This document shows, piece after piece, positions 24,329 through 35,455 of a DNA stretch of 64,000 nt. Under the pieces are notes generated by a model. That model did not search any database. It saw only the letters and a program-made list of their open reading frames with translations, and was not told the origin of the DNA. The stretch is taken from NCBI RefSeq assembly GCF_950005125.1, contig NC_080091.1, positions 2,472,501 to 2,536,500 on the forward strand. The letters run 5' to 3'. Source of the stretch: Chionomys nivalis (lineage: Eukaryota > Chordata > Mammalia > Rodentia > Cricetidae). Every line of letters begins with the position of its first letter. Position 1 is the stretch's first letter. The position numbers and the translations under genes were made by a program.

Positions 24329-25876
24329 AGTGAAGAAAATTTTTTTTCTTTTTTTTTCTGTTTTCTATTGTTATTTTTTTAAGGTTTTTTTTTCTTTTTT
24401 TTTATTCTTTTTTACTTAAAATTTCCAACTGCTCCCTGTTTCCCATTTCCCTCCCCCTCCTCCCACATATTGCCCCCTCCCCCCGCTCCCCTCCCCCTAT
24501 CCCCACTCCACTTCTCCTCCCCCTAGTCCACTCCCCCCCCCTCTCGATACTGAAGAGCAGTCCAAATTCCCTGCTCTACAGGAAGACCAAGGTCCTCCCA
24601 CTTCTATCTAGGTCCAGGAAGGTGAGCATCCAAACAGGCTACGCTCCCACAAAGCCAGTTCATGTATTAGGATCGAAACCTAGTGCCATTGTCCTTGGCT
24701 TCTCATCAGCCTTCATTGTCCGCCTTGTTCAGAGAGTCCAGTTTCAACCCATGCTTATTCAGTCCCAGTCCAGCTGGCCTTGGAGAGCTCCCAATAGATC
24801 AGTTCCACTGTCACAGTGGGTGGGTGCACGCCTCGTGGTCCTGATTTCCTTGCTCATGTTCTCCCTTCTTCTGCTCCTCATTTGGACCTTAAGAGCTCAG
24901 ACGGTTGATGCAAATTGGGTCTATGTCTCTCTCTCGATCCATCGCCAGATGAAAGTTCCTCTGCCATTCTCCTTGGCCTCTCGTCAGCTCTCATTGTCCA
25001 CCACATTCAGAGAGTCCGGTTTTATCCCATGTTTTTTTCAGTAGCAGTCCAGCTGGCCTTGGTGAGCTCCCAATAGATCGGCCCCCCTGTCTCAGTGGTT
25101 GGGTGCACCCCTCATGGTCCTGACTTTCTAGATGCCCTTCAATAGAAGAATGGATGAAGAAAGTGTGGAATATATATATATATTAGAGTACTACTCTGCG
25201 GTAAAAAACAATGACTTCTCGAATTTTGCATGCAAATGGATGGAAATAGAAAATACGATCCTGAGTGAGGTAACCCAGACCCAAAAAGAAGATCATGGGA
25301 TGTACTCACTCATAATTGGTTTCTAGCCATGGATAGGGGCCACTGAGTCTATAATTTGTGATCCTAAAGAAGCTAAACAAGAGGGTAAACCCAAGGAAAA
25401 ACATATAGATATCCTCCCAGCTATGGGAAATAGACAAGATTGATGGGCAAAAAATGGGAATCTTGGGGGGTGGGATGGGATGGGGATGAGGGGAGATGGG
25501 GAGAGAAAAGTGTGAAGGAGAGGATGAGGGGAACTGGGGGAATCGGGGTGATTGGGGGTAAAGGAAGGTTGGATGGGGGAGCAGGGAAACTCATACCTTA
25601 GTTAAGGGAGCCACCTAAGGGTTGGCAAGAGACTTGAACCTGGAATGGCTACCAGAAGCCCAGGGCAATGTCCCCAGTTAGTTCATTGGGGCACGTGAGG
25701 ATAGGGAACCTGAAATGAACCTATCCTATAATCATACTGATGAGTATCTTGCATATCACCATAGAACCTTCATCTAGCGATGAATGGAGATAGAGACAGA
25801 GACCCACACTGGAGCACCGGACTGAGCTCCCAAGGTTATAATGAGGAGCAGAAGGAGAGAGAAGTGAAGAAAATTT
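24329..25876 (-). mobile_element. LINE-1 with 5' inversion (twin-primed), antisense
   Basis: Element at 24343-25862 between identical 14-base flanks AGTGAAGAAAATTT (24329-24342 and 25863-25876). The 3' segment (24343 to about 25129) is reversed 3' UTR with a T-rich tail. The 5' segment (about 25130-25862) is in + orientation and starts with the end of ORF2 (25132-25326: EYYSAVKNNDFSNFACKWME and MYSLIIGF before the stop), then 3' UTR. The LINE-1 sequence continues across the two segments almost without gap, as twin priming predicts. The 3' UTR holds a 278-bp tandem duplication (copies start at 24685 and 24963). Confidence 0.93.
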
Positions 25877-25878
25877 GA

Positions 25879-26061
25879 ATCAAAATTTTTTTCTTTTTGC
25901 TTTGGCTTTTCGAGACAGGGTTTCTCTGTAGCTTTGGTGCCTGTCCCGGAACTAGCTCTTGTAGACCAGGCTGGCCTCGAACTCACAGAGATCCGCCTGC
26001 CTCTGCCTCCCGAGTGCTGGGATTAAAGGCGTGCACCACCACCACCCGGCTATCAAATTTT
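25879..26061 (-). mobile_element. Full-length B1 SINE (reverse orientation)
   Basis: Element about 25889-26050, reversed: T-rich tail, CGAGACAGGGTTTCTCTGTAGC, CCTGTCCCGGAACTAGCTCT, GTAGACCAGGCTGGCCTCGA, CCGAGTGCTGGGATTAAAGG, ACCACCACCCGGC. Flanks ATCAAAATTT and ATCAAATTTT are an approximate target-site duplication. It lies only about 12 bp from the right flank of the inverted LINE-1. Confidence 0.92.
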
Positions 26062-27395
26062 AAAATACAGAAAGGAAGATGCAGTATGAGAGAAAGGCCT
26101 CTCCCTGTTCTCATCATTGCAGATTCCGGATGTACATATGGAGGGAGGTCAACTGACAGTGTGGACTCTTACCTTTTCTTTGGTTGAAGTTGTTCCTGAG
26201 TATTTTATGAAGGTCTGATGTCAACCGGCCTGTGTTAATAGGACCCATTTTCTCACTTTGAACATCAGAGTTCTGTAGATATATTGAGTTGTGAATTCTG
26301 AGTGCTGGATGGATTCTGTCACTCTCTGAGGGTAACCCCAGGCCATACTGCTCTGGTTGATTTCAATTGGAGGGTGTCTCCATAGAGGTTTGAGACTGGG
26401 AAGACTTGAGAACAGTACAGGTCCTGACACTTGAAAACCTTTTGGTTGTTAGTCACCAGACAAGAGGGCTTGTGTGTGGCTCTAAGACAGACCACAGGAA
26501 ACTCAAGGTCATGTGCTTCACTGCAATGATCAACAGATTCACATCTCTGTATTTTTACCATCCTCCTGGTCTCAGGCTCAGAGGTTTCATTTAAACTCCA
26601 GGATAATTCTCTGGTAAGAAGCTTGGTTTGTGGTTGCCCATGCCTGGAGTCTCTTTCTTATTTATGCCTTCCTAGACTAGCTTACCTTCTGCCTGATCTT
26701 CTGGTTCATAATTTTCCTGCACTCCTATCCTACCTCCAACTGTATCCTGTCTCCCCAACTCCATTCCCTCTCAAAGTCATTGTTTTAGAATTATTGCTAT
26801 GAAGAAAATGCTCATACATATAAATAAATAAATAAATAAATAAATAAATATAACCACCGGAATCAATTGTTTGGTGCCGCATATTTCTTTTGTGCCATAG
26901 GAAAATGATCTCAACCCCTAGCTCAAATAGAAAACAAGAGAATTTATTCTAGATCCAAATTTGTGTGACTATGGCCAGTGAACCCAGATTTAGTTGATCC
27001 CAGATGCCATGTTCTAATGTTGAAGTCGTTTTATGAATTTTTCACTGAAAATTTAAGAAATTTGTAAATCAATTAGTGGAAGCATCAGAGAGGAGGTGAC
27101 AGGCAAAATGGGAAAAGTTATCTTACAAGCCCAAGATGCTATTTCATCTCAATATTGGCTTTTAGGATGTCAGAAGCCAGTGCTCTACTAAGAGACTAAA
27201 TTCCAAAAGGGTTTTATTTATTACTTATAGGAGATTCGTTAAACTGCAAAGGTGCCCATAAATGGCTCTTCAGGGTGCTATTGTTACCTTGGAATAAGAT
27301 AACAAGCTTCTAGACCTGCAACATTCCAATCTCCCCAGGTCACTGAAGTTCTAATCAGTCAGTCTGAAGACACAGCTCTTTCTAGGAGTTTTCAT
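26062..27395. other. Unassigned sequence with an (AAAT)n microsatellite
   Basis: No gene recognised. A clean tetranucleotide run of AAAT units (about 8 copies) lies at 26819-26851. Confidence 0.5.
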
Positions 27396-27535
27396 ACATG
27401 CAGTTATACATAGGTACATGTTTATACACATGTGTGCATTTATACACATAGACATTTCTACACTTCAATATATTTATATACATGCGTGCATTTATACTCA
27501 TGCTTACATTTACACACATATATGCAGCATGAATA
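27396..27535. repeat. AT-rich imperfect tandem repeat, left block
   Basis: Variants of CATTTATACACAT recur every 18-30 bases (for example near 27437, 27490 and 27508). The same motif family resumes at 27940-28165 after a SINE-bearing interval, so this looks like one cryptic array split in two. Confidence 0.6.
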
Positions 27536-27659
27536 ACAAAACCCAGAGTCAGATGTTGGAGTTCAACCAGAAAACCAGAAAAGAAAATCAGCCAAGACGT
27601 TAGAGAATCTTACATCTATCAAGGCTGGGTGACTGCTGACTGAGCACACTAAGCACAGA

Positions 27660-27918
27660 CTAAGCCTCTCTCCTCTCATTTTATATTCCCTCTATTGCTG
27701 GATTAAAGGCATAGGACTCCCTAGCACTGAGATAAAAGGTGTAGGCCATCACCACCTGGATTTGTTTCTGCATTGATCTTGTATAGACCAGGGTAGCCTT
27801 GAACTCACAGAGATCCATCTGATTCTGTCTAGCAAATCCTGGACTTAACATTGTGTGCCATCACTGCCTGACCTCTAGTGGTTTAGCTTTACCTTTCTGA
27901 TTTTTAGGCAAGCTTTAT
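27660..27918 (-). mobile_element. B1-containing composite SINE (B4-like), reverse
   Basis: Reversed B1 body: GACCAGGGTAGCCTTGAACT, CACAGAGATCCATCTGATTC, and TGTGCCATCACTGCCTGACC. It is followed by TCTAGTGGTTTAGC…AGGCAAGCTTTATTT, an extension that I know from B4-type composite SINEs. Diverged. Confidence 0.65.
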
Positions 27919-27939
27919 TTAAAAAAAATAAATAAAAGA

Positions 27940-28165
27940 TTATTATACATTTATGCATTATACAGATGCATACATTTATATATTTGCACATATGGAAACA
28001 TTTATACAAATATATTTATAAAAATTATTTATACAAATGTATACATTTATGCACATTAAACAATTATATATGTATGCATTTATACACCTGTATGGATTTA
28101 TACACATGTATATTTTATCTACATTTTATGCCCAATAAACAATTATCCATAGGTATACATTTATA
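27940..28165. repeat. AT-rich imperfect tandem repeat, right block
   Basis: Repeated ATACATTTATGCA, CATTTATACAAAT and GATTTATACACATGTAT variants, same motif as 27396-27535. Confidence 0.6.
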
Positions 28166-28737
28166 CTATTGAGCACTTGGTATTAGATAATCCCTGGGGA
28201 AGATTAATTTCTCACTGTCTCAATATTTGTTAATTTTCAATTTTTAAACAACAGATTTTCTTTTAACATAGCATCTAGCTATAGTTCTCAAATTAACACA
28301 GTGTAACCAAAAGGCATTTCTTACTGCAGCCCACAAATCTCTTGACTAAATTTCTTCAGCAGTAGCAACTAGGGGACTTGAAGCTCATGAGTTCTCTTAT
28401 ACTACCTCAAGTAGAGGACAGGTCAGGCACTCATCTAACCTAAGTTTTGAAAGTCACTACTAAGGACCACACTCCAGTCACTGAATGCCATGAGTGAGAC
28501 AGTTCAGTCCATCTTCCTGCTCCCAAAGTTTCTTTCCTCTCATTTTGAGCACTCTTTTACTGCCTTCATGAATTTAGGAGCTTTTCCTCTTTTTTATATT
28601 CTATTTTTACTTACATTGAATCTTTTACTGGCTTACATGGGAGACTACTCACTCACTTAATCTGCAAGTTTAGAGAAACACTTTCATCTTCATTTATTAG
28701 TTACTACATTTTCTTAAATATTTGTTTTTTTTAAATT
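28166..28737. other. Unassigned non-coding sequence
   Basis: No gene or repeat family recognised. Confidence 0.4.
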
Positions 28738-28860
28738 TTCTATCTGTGGGTGTTTTACCTATCATTTTGTGTGAATACATGTGTGCCTGGTTTCAGCATG
28801 GGTCAGAGAAGAACACATATTCCCCTAAAAGTGGTGTTGCACACTATTGTAACCCAAAAA
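28738..28860 (-). mobile_element. Diverged B3-like SINE, reverse
   Basis: ATCTGTGGGTGTTTTACCTA, GAATACATGTGTGCCTGGT and GGGTCAGAGAAGAACACATA follow the order of reversed B3 SINEs. Tentative. Confidence 0.45.
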
Positions 28861-29049
28861 GTAGCTACTGTGATGTGAAGTAGGGTCCTTTCCAAGAACA
28901 AGCAAGTAGTCTTAAATTCTCAGTAATTTCTCAAATTCCAGGGACACTTATTCAAAAATATTTATTTAGCAGGAATTCTAACTGGTCCTAAGAAAAAATA
29001 CCTGGAGTCAGCTATCAGGGGTGAGAACTGAAAGAACAAAGAAGCAGGG

Positions 29050-29465
29050 CAGCCAGTCCCTAGTTCTTACCTCTACCTTAGACCTAAAGGGCAATCCTGT
29101 CTCTATTTTTCAGACTAAATGCTGTCTATACAAAACCTTGGACTAAATACTGAGCTACTGTCTCCTCCCACCTTATATTTCTGTCTCTACCCAGCCATAT
29201 ACCTCCCATTTCTACCTCTTTAGTGATGGAATTAAAGGTATGAGCCAGCAACTGTTGGCTCTGTTTATCTGAAAGACTGACTCTGTCTCACGTAGATCAG
29301 ACTGGCCTTGAACTCACAGAGATCCATCTGCCTCTACCTCCTCAGTGCTGGTATGAAAGGTGTGTGCCACCACTGCCTGGCCTCTATGGCTAGACAGTGT
29401 GACTAACTCTGCACTCTGATTTTCAGTTAGCTCCATTTGTTACAACACAAACAAAATATCACCAC
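29050..29465 (-). mobile_element. B1-containing composite SINE (B4-like), reverse
   Basis: Reversed B1 body (GATCAGACTGGCCTTGAACT, CACAGAGATCCATCTGCCTC, GTGTGCCACCACTGCCTGGC at about 29292-29380) followed by the composite extension ending ACAAACAAAATATCACCACA. Same architecture as 27660-27918. The left limit is uncertain. Confidence 0.65.
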
Positions 29466-29504
29466 ATGATTATTTTTATGTCATGTGTTTTAGTCCTTCC
29501 CTTC

Positions 29505-29608
29505 TTATATATGTGTGTATGCCACTTGCCCAATGCCCACATATGCTAGATGTGAATCTCCTACCTGGGCCTACAGATGACTCTAAGCCACTGTGTCAGC
29601 TCTGGGAA
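29505..29608 (-). mobile_element. Diverged B3-like SINE, reverse
   Basis: GTATGCCACTTGCCCAATGC, TACCTGGGCCTACAGATGAC and CACTGTGTCAGCTCTGGG match the reversed B3 order with many differences. Confidence 0.45.
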
Positions 29609-30107
29609 TTTATCCCATGTTTTCTACAAGAGGAGTCAGAGTGGCTAACTGCCTAGCCATCTGTTTATCTTCCAAAGAAACACTTTAATATTAGGTGTGC
29701 ATACAAAGCTATTATGCCTTTTAAAATGAGTATAAAATATAATCATTGCAAAATAAAAGTATATGAAGCTCCTATTTATATTTCTAGGAAAACCTTAGTT
29801 ATTCTTTCATATTCCAATATTTCCATGAATAGAAACTTTATAAGGACAATGTACTCACCAGCCATAATACTCAGATGAGTGACACTTCAATCTATATTAT
29901 GTACTTCAATAAATCAATTACTGGAATATAATTCAAATACTGAGACTTTGTGAGACATCCCTTGATGTTCCTGGGATATCATGATCACAAAGCTTTACAT
30001 GTCAGTGAAGATGTCAGGAATTGTAGTCTCCAAATTTCCTGAATTTGCTAAAGAGTTTCTGAGAATAATGTCCTGAATGTGCTCATCCTTCTGCTATTCC
30101 TGTTTAG
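29609..30107. other. Unassigned sequence upstream of V2R exon 2
   Basis: I looked here for V2R exon 1 (signal peptide and first part of the ligand-binding domain) and did not find it. The acceptor of exon 2 (pyrimidine-rich tract then TTTAG) ends at 30107. Confidence 0.5.
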
Positions 30108-30399
30108 GGAAAGATGGGAGATCTACCAATATTTGCTGACCTTTTACTTTGCCATTGAGGAGATCAATAAAGATTCTCACCTGCTTCCCAATGTGACCTT
30201 GGGTTTCCACATGTACAACACCTTTGACTCTCACAAAAGAACCTTAGAGGGCCCTCTGATGTGGCTGTCTGGAAGGAGTGAGTTTATTGTGAACTACAAA
30301 TTCAAAACTCAATACAATGCTCTTGGAATCATTGCAGGAATCAGGCCTGAATTTTCTGCTGCAATTGAAACCCTTCTGGGGCTGTACAAAATTCCACAC
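30108..30399 (+). pseudogene. Vmn2r: V2R pseudogene exon 2 (ligand-binding domain)
   Basis: A 292-bp exon between a TTTAG acceptor (ends 30107) and a GTAAGT donor (30400). It encodes part of the amino-terminal Venus-flytrap domain, with the family signatures FAIEEINKDSHLLPNVTLGF, a WLSG block and AIETLLGLYKIPH at the end. The frame is open, and the exon ends in phase 0. Its product would form the first lobe of the ligand pocket. By itself the exon looks intact; it is part of a dead gene because of the damage in exon 3. Confidence 0.93.
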
Positions 30400-31657
30400 G
30401 TAAGTTAATAAAATTTTGGTGTCCATAGTCAAAGTGGATAACTGATAAAAGAAAATGGAATAGTTGTCTAAGTTTACTACCAGTGATTAACATTGAAATA
30501 AATGAATTACCTGTGTCCTGCTATGACCAACAGTAAAGTGTGGCAAAAACATAAACAGTAAATACTGTGGTTTTCTAAGAGGATCACTTAGATCACTTCT
30601 GCATTATCTGAAATCATTGTCAAGATGTGTTGTGGCAGCTCAAAGCTGAATGCTGTTCATAAGTCAAATATACATCACAGATAACGAACTGCCCCAACTG
30701 AAGTATAAATATCTCACAGTTCATCCAGTGGTCAATGACTAACAGAAAAAGGAATAGAAAGTCCAGGACATGTAAATAAATTTGGAACAATTCTCAAGGC
30801 CATCACTAGTGAAAATATTCCAAGAAATTTAATTCTCATTCAAAAAAGTAGATCTCTGAATAGCACTGACAGAAAACAGCTACTTACATAGATATAGACC
30901 CGCAGTTTGCTCTTGCCTGGCACTGCTGAAGCAAAGCAACCATCAGCAGGCACCACTGCAAACAGAAGAAACATTAGATGAGCCCTATGCTTAGTAATTA
31001 TGAAGATTAGAAAACCAGACAAAGTAACACTATTATAACTTGGTTAAACAACTCAAATGCATTGCATCCTAATGTAAGAAAAACAATATACACAATAATT
31101 TCCATCTTTCTCAGAGATTTTAATTTTATATTAGTTACTGTGTGATGATTTTGTCATATCTATTATTAGAGAAGGAAGAGGCAACAATACTTGATGATGT
31201 TCCTATAGATGCTCTTTTCTAAATGGAGTAGCAAAATCTATGATAAAATTTGTGATTTGCTTTCCTAACACTAGAGGTCCTAGGGTAGATGATGTCATGT
31301 GGTCAGAGTGAAGCACTTAGTAATACTTCTGCAGTCTTTCTCTACAGGCAGTACTCTGTTCCATTTCAATTGGAACAATAAAACTCTATCATGTTCTTGA
31401 AATACCTTGTGAACAGAATACTGTTAATTTCTCAGCTGCTTCATAACTGTTAGTAACTTGGGAGTCCATAGTATTTAACAAAAGCCACATTCCATATTTA
31501 AATGAATGAGAGAAGCTATTCTCACAGAAGACATTTTCCTAACCAATATTCAGTTCCCTGATTCTCTTATGTGAATATGAACTCATTTCCTTTCCAATGG
31601 TGATGATTACAAATACCTACAAATTCAAAATCACTTTTTTTTGTTTTACTTCCTTAT
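30400..31657 (+). other. V2R intron 2
   Basis: About 1.26 kb, a usual size between V2R exons 2 and 3. It starts GTAAGT. The 3' end has a good pyrimidine tract (TTTTTTGTTTTACTTCC) but ends AT instead of AG. No repeat of size or gene recognised inside it. Confidence 0.8.
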
Positions 31658-32103
31658 GTCACATATGGAATGTTTGATTCTTTTCTAAGTGACAAAGATA
31701 CATTCCCATCCCTTTACCAGATATCTCATAAAGACACAGCTCTTACCCAAGGGGTGATCTCTTTATTGCTGCATTTTGGCTGGAAGTGGGTGGGTATCTT
31801 TGTGTCTGATGATCTGAAAGGCAAGGAGTTCCTCTCAGACTTGAAAGCAGAGATGGTATCAGAAGATATTTGTGTGGCCTTTACAAAAATGTCCCAACTA
31901 ATTGGAAGCCTCAGTTGTCTGAGGTTGGGTTGGTAAATTCCATTCAATATATACAAGTTAATGTAAATGTATTCTATGGTGATATGAATGAATTACAGCT
32001 TTTATGCATTCAAAATGGAATCATGTCAATCAGAAGAAAGGTGTGGATCATGGCAAAACCCCATTTAGTTTACTTAGAATTCAATAAGCAGAATGAGTTG
32101 ATG

Positions 32104-32143
<40 letters not shown>

Positions 32144-34432
32144 TCTTTTTTAATTAAAATTTCCACCTGCTCCCCGTTTCCCATTTCCCTCCCCTCCTCC
32201 CAAATATTGCCCCCTCCCCCCACTCCCCTCCCCCTATCCCCACTCCTCTTCTCCTCCCCCCACACCATTCCCCCTCCCTCTCGATACTGAAGAGCAGTCC
32301 AAATTCTCTGCCCTGCGGGAAGACGAAGGTCTTCTATCTACGTCCAGGAAGGTGAGCTTCTAAACAGGCTAAGCTCCCACAAAGCCAGTTCATGTATTAG
32401 GATTGAAACCTAGTGCCATTGTCCTTGGCTTCTCATCAGTCTTCGTTGACCGCCATGCTCAGAGAGTCCGGAATCAACCCATGCTTATTCAGTCCCAGAC
32501 CAGCTGGCCTTGGTGGGCTCCTAATAAATCAGTTCCACTGTCAGAGTGGGTGGGTGCATCCCTCGTGGTCCTGATTTTTTGCTCTTGTTCTCCCTCCTTC
32601 TGCTCCTCATTTGGACCTTAAGAGCTCAGACCGTTGCTCCAAATTGAGACTCTGTCTCTACCTTGATCCATCGCCAGATGAAGGTTCTAAGGTGATATGC
32701 AAGATATTCATCAGTATAGGATAGGGTCATTTCAGGTTCCCTCTCCTTAGTTGCCCAAGGTACCAGCTGGGGACATATTCCTGGACACCTGCGAACCCCT
32801 CTAGAGTCAAGTCTCTTGCCAACCCTAAGATGGCTCCCTTAGATAGGATATATACTTCGCTGCTCCCGTATCCATCCTTCCTATATCCCAACCATCCCAA
32901 TCCCCCGAGCTCCTCCCATCCTCCCCTTCTCATATTTCTCATCCCATTTCCCCTTTGCCCCATGCCACCTCACCCGCAAGTTCCCATTTTTTGCCCTGCA
33001 ATCTTGTCTACTTCCCCCTCTCCATGCGGATGACTATATGATTTTCTTTGGGTTCACTTTCTTATTTAACTTCTATAGGATCGCACATTATATGCTTAAT
33101 GTCTTTTACTTATGGCTAGAAACCGATTATGAGTGAGTACATCCCATGTTCCTCTTTTTGGGTCTGGGATACCTCACTCAGGATAGTGTTTTCTATTTCC
33201 ATCCATTTGCACGCAAAATTCGAGAAGTCATTGTTTTTTACTGCTGAGTAGTACTCTAATATGTATATATTCCACACTTTCTTCATCCATTCCTCCATTG
33301 AAGGGCATCTAGGTTGTTTCCAGGTTTTGGCTATTACAAACAATGCTGCTATGAACATAGTTGAACAGATACTTTTGTCATTTGATGTGGCATCTCTTGG
33401 GTATATTCCCAATAGTGGTATTACTGGATCTTGGGGTAGGTTGATCCCTAATTTCCTGATGGATTAAAGACCTCAATATTAGTCTGAACACACTGAACCT
33501 GATAGAAGAAAAAGTTGGAAGTACTCTACAACATATGGGTACAGGAGATCACTTCCTACGTTTATCCCCAGCAGCACAGACATTAAGGGCAACATTGAAT
33601 AAATGGGACCTCCTGAAACTGAGTAGCTTCTGTAAAGCAAAGGACACTGTCACTAAGACAAAAAGGCAACCCACTGACTGGGAGAAGATCTTCACCAACC
33701 CTGCAACAGACAAAGGTCTGATCACCAAAATATATAAAGAACTCAAGAAACTAAACTTTAAAATGCTAATGAACCCAATAAAAAAATGGGGCACTGATCT
33801 GAACAGAGAATTCTCAACAGAAGAAATTCAAATGGCCAAAAGACACCTAAGGTCATGCTCAACCTCCTTAGCGATAAGGGAAATGCAAATTAAAACAACT
33901 TTGAGATACCATCTTACACCTGTCAGAATGGCTAAAATCAAAAACACCAATGATAGCCTTTGCTGGAGAGGTTGTGGAGAAAGAGGCACACTCATTCATT
34001 GCTGGTGGGAATGCAAACTTGTGCAACCACTTTGGAAATCAGTGTGGCGATTTCTCAGGAAATTAGTTGATGAACTTTTTTGAAGGAAGCTTCTCATTTT
34101 CAAAGAAGAGAAATATCCCTGGCTTCAAATACTTTCTTGAGTCACTTACACCATCCCAGTACCCAGGTGATCTTTACTTCCATAAATTCTGGGTTAACAA
34201 TTTTTATTGCTCACCTTCTCTTTTGCTATCTGGAAATGAAAAACCCTGCCCACTGAATCTATCCCTAAAGAATAAGCAAGAGAAAATTGCTGTGATGACC
34301 ACTTCTGATCTCAGTTTTTCCATATGGAATGCAGTGTATGCAGTGGCTCATGCTCTCCATAAAGCGCTTTTGAAGAAAACAGAAATAGCACCTCACAAAG
34401 ATGCAAACCAGGACTGGCTTCTGCCTTGGCAG
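31658..34432 (+). pseudogene. Vmn2r: V2R pseudogene exon 3, interrupted by LINE-1
   Basis: Exon 3 encodes most of the second part of the Venus-flytrap domain. The left part (31658-32112) reads VTYGMFDSFLSDKDTFPSLY, then HKDTALTQGVISLLLHFGWK with the GIFVSDD block; a stop follows after a lost base near 31890, and the next frame carries on to KQNELMNF. The right part (34082-34432) continues with the family's EGSFSFSKKRNIPGFKYFLE, SLTPSQYPGDLYFHKFWVNN and AVYAVAHALHKALL blocks, and ends at a GTAAGC donor (34433). Without the LINE-1 and one copy of the duplicated site the exon is 806 bp; with the missing base 807, a multiple of three as the phase-0 ends require. The acceptor at 31656-31657 is AT. 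Confidence 0.93.
32096..34081 (-). mobile_element. LINE-1 with 5' inversion, inserted in V2R exon 3
   Basis: Element at 32113-34064 between identical 17-base copies AGTTGATGAACTTTTTT (32096-32112 and 34065-34081). The 3' segment (32113-33460) is antisense: T tail, 3' UTR, then the ORF2 C-terminal end (33116-33412, ending SEVSQTQKEEHGMYSLIIGF). The 5' segment (33461-34064) is turned round, so it reads sense on the + strand: ORF2 from about MGTGDHFLRLSPAAQTLR to LIHCWWECKLVQPLWKSVWR, which includes the CWRGCGERGTLIHCWWEC zinc-knuckle-like cysteine motif. Both segments meet in the same place of ORF2 with about 9 bases of overlap (AGGAAATTA). This is a textbook twin-priming structure. Confidence 0.97.
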
Positions 34433-34944
34433 GTAAGCCTACCTGATAAGCAAAAGAAGCATTGGGAACCTACATTGTTAGAAGGTCATTCACTGAGGTC
34501 AAACACACAGAATATTCTCAGTTTATACTTAAATGGAAAGGCGTTCTTTCACAATGGGTGTGTTTATGTCTGTAATTATGGTGCATCATTTTGGAGTTGG
34601 TTGTTTTGAGTTCAAGATATTAAATTTGTACATATCTTAACAATTTTTTCAAAGTTATGAGGTGAAATTTTGTAAGATATCCAAAAGCAAGTAACATTAA
34701 ATTTGGCAAGTTTAATAATCAGATTGAAACATAGGGACAATCTCTAACATCAGCTAATTCATATAAATGCAATTTTCATTTAAAGACCCAAGAGTATAAG
34801 AAGAAACTCTTATGGGAAATAAAAATAGTCTGCCATAAACTCAAAAGTAGCTGAGAAAGTAGTTGCTCTTTGCAGATTATTTACTCTGTTTTGCCTTCTT
34901 TGATTATTTTATTTTAATTAGCTCTTTGGGAATTATTCTAAACA

Positions 34945-35100
34945 TTTTCTTTTTAATTTTTTAAATTCATTTTACATACCAGCAACAGTTTCCCTTTAAC
35001 ATCTCCAAGCCCCAACTCCAACCCACTCCTGAAATAGGGTAAACTGAGGCCACACCTCCATTGCTATTGATAAGTGGATATGGTTGGCTTTAAGACACTC
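34945..35100 (-). mobile_element. Short LINE-1 3' UTR-like fragment
   Basis: T-rich start, then ACATACCAGCAACAGTTTCC, CTCCAAGCCCCAACTCCAAC and CCACTCCTGAAATAGGG, which resemble the reversed 3' region of old LINE-1. Weak. Confidence 0.35.
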
Positions 35101-35239
35101 TTATTCAAATTTATGACTCACTTATACTTATGATCCTTGATGTTCACTTTCAAATAGGTCATTAGATAATAACACAACATTAAATGTCAGAATTTAAAGA
35201 ATTAACCCATCATGCTAATTTAAATATATAATTAAATCA

Positions 35240-35450
35240 TGTTGAAGGGATGACTCAGTGGTTAGAAGGACTTGCTTTCTCTTCCAGAGAATCCAAATTT
35301 GCTTGTTAGCATCCATGATACCTTATAACTGTCAGTAATTCCAGAACTAAAAAATATGACACAATCTTCTGTCCTTTTCAGACATCAGGGATGCAGTTGA
35401 TATATATATATATATATCTGTAGGCATTACACAGAAATAAAACTAGAACA
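35240..35450 (+). mobile_element. Diverged B2/B3-type SINE
   Basis: AGGGATGACTCAGTGGTTAG, CTTTCTCTTCCAGAGAATCC and a CTTCTGTCCTTTTCAGACATC block follow the B2/B3 order; an (AT)n stretch of about 19 bases lies at 35400-35418. Confidence 0.65.
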
Positions 35451-35455
35451 AATAT

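Noticed and set aside
33535..34083. A 182-codon frame inside the V2R that could look like an extra exon
   Set aside because: It is the inverted ORF2 segment of the LINE-1 inserted in exon 3.
34067..34609. A 180-codon frame that could look like a gene of its own
   Set aside because: It is the right part of V2R exon 3 (to 34432) plus intron read-through.
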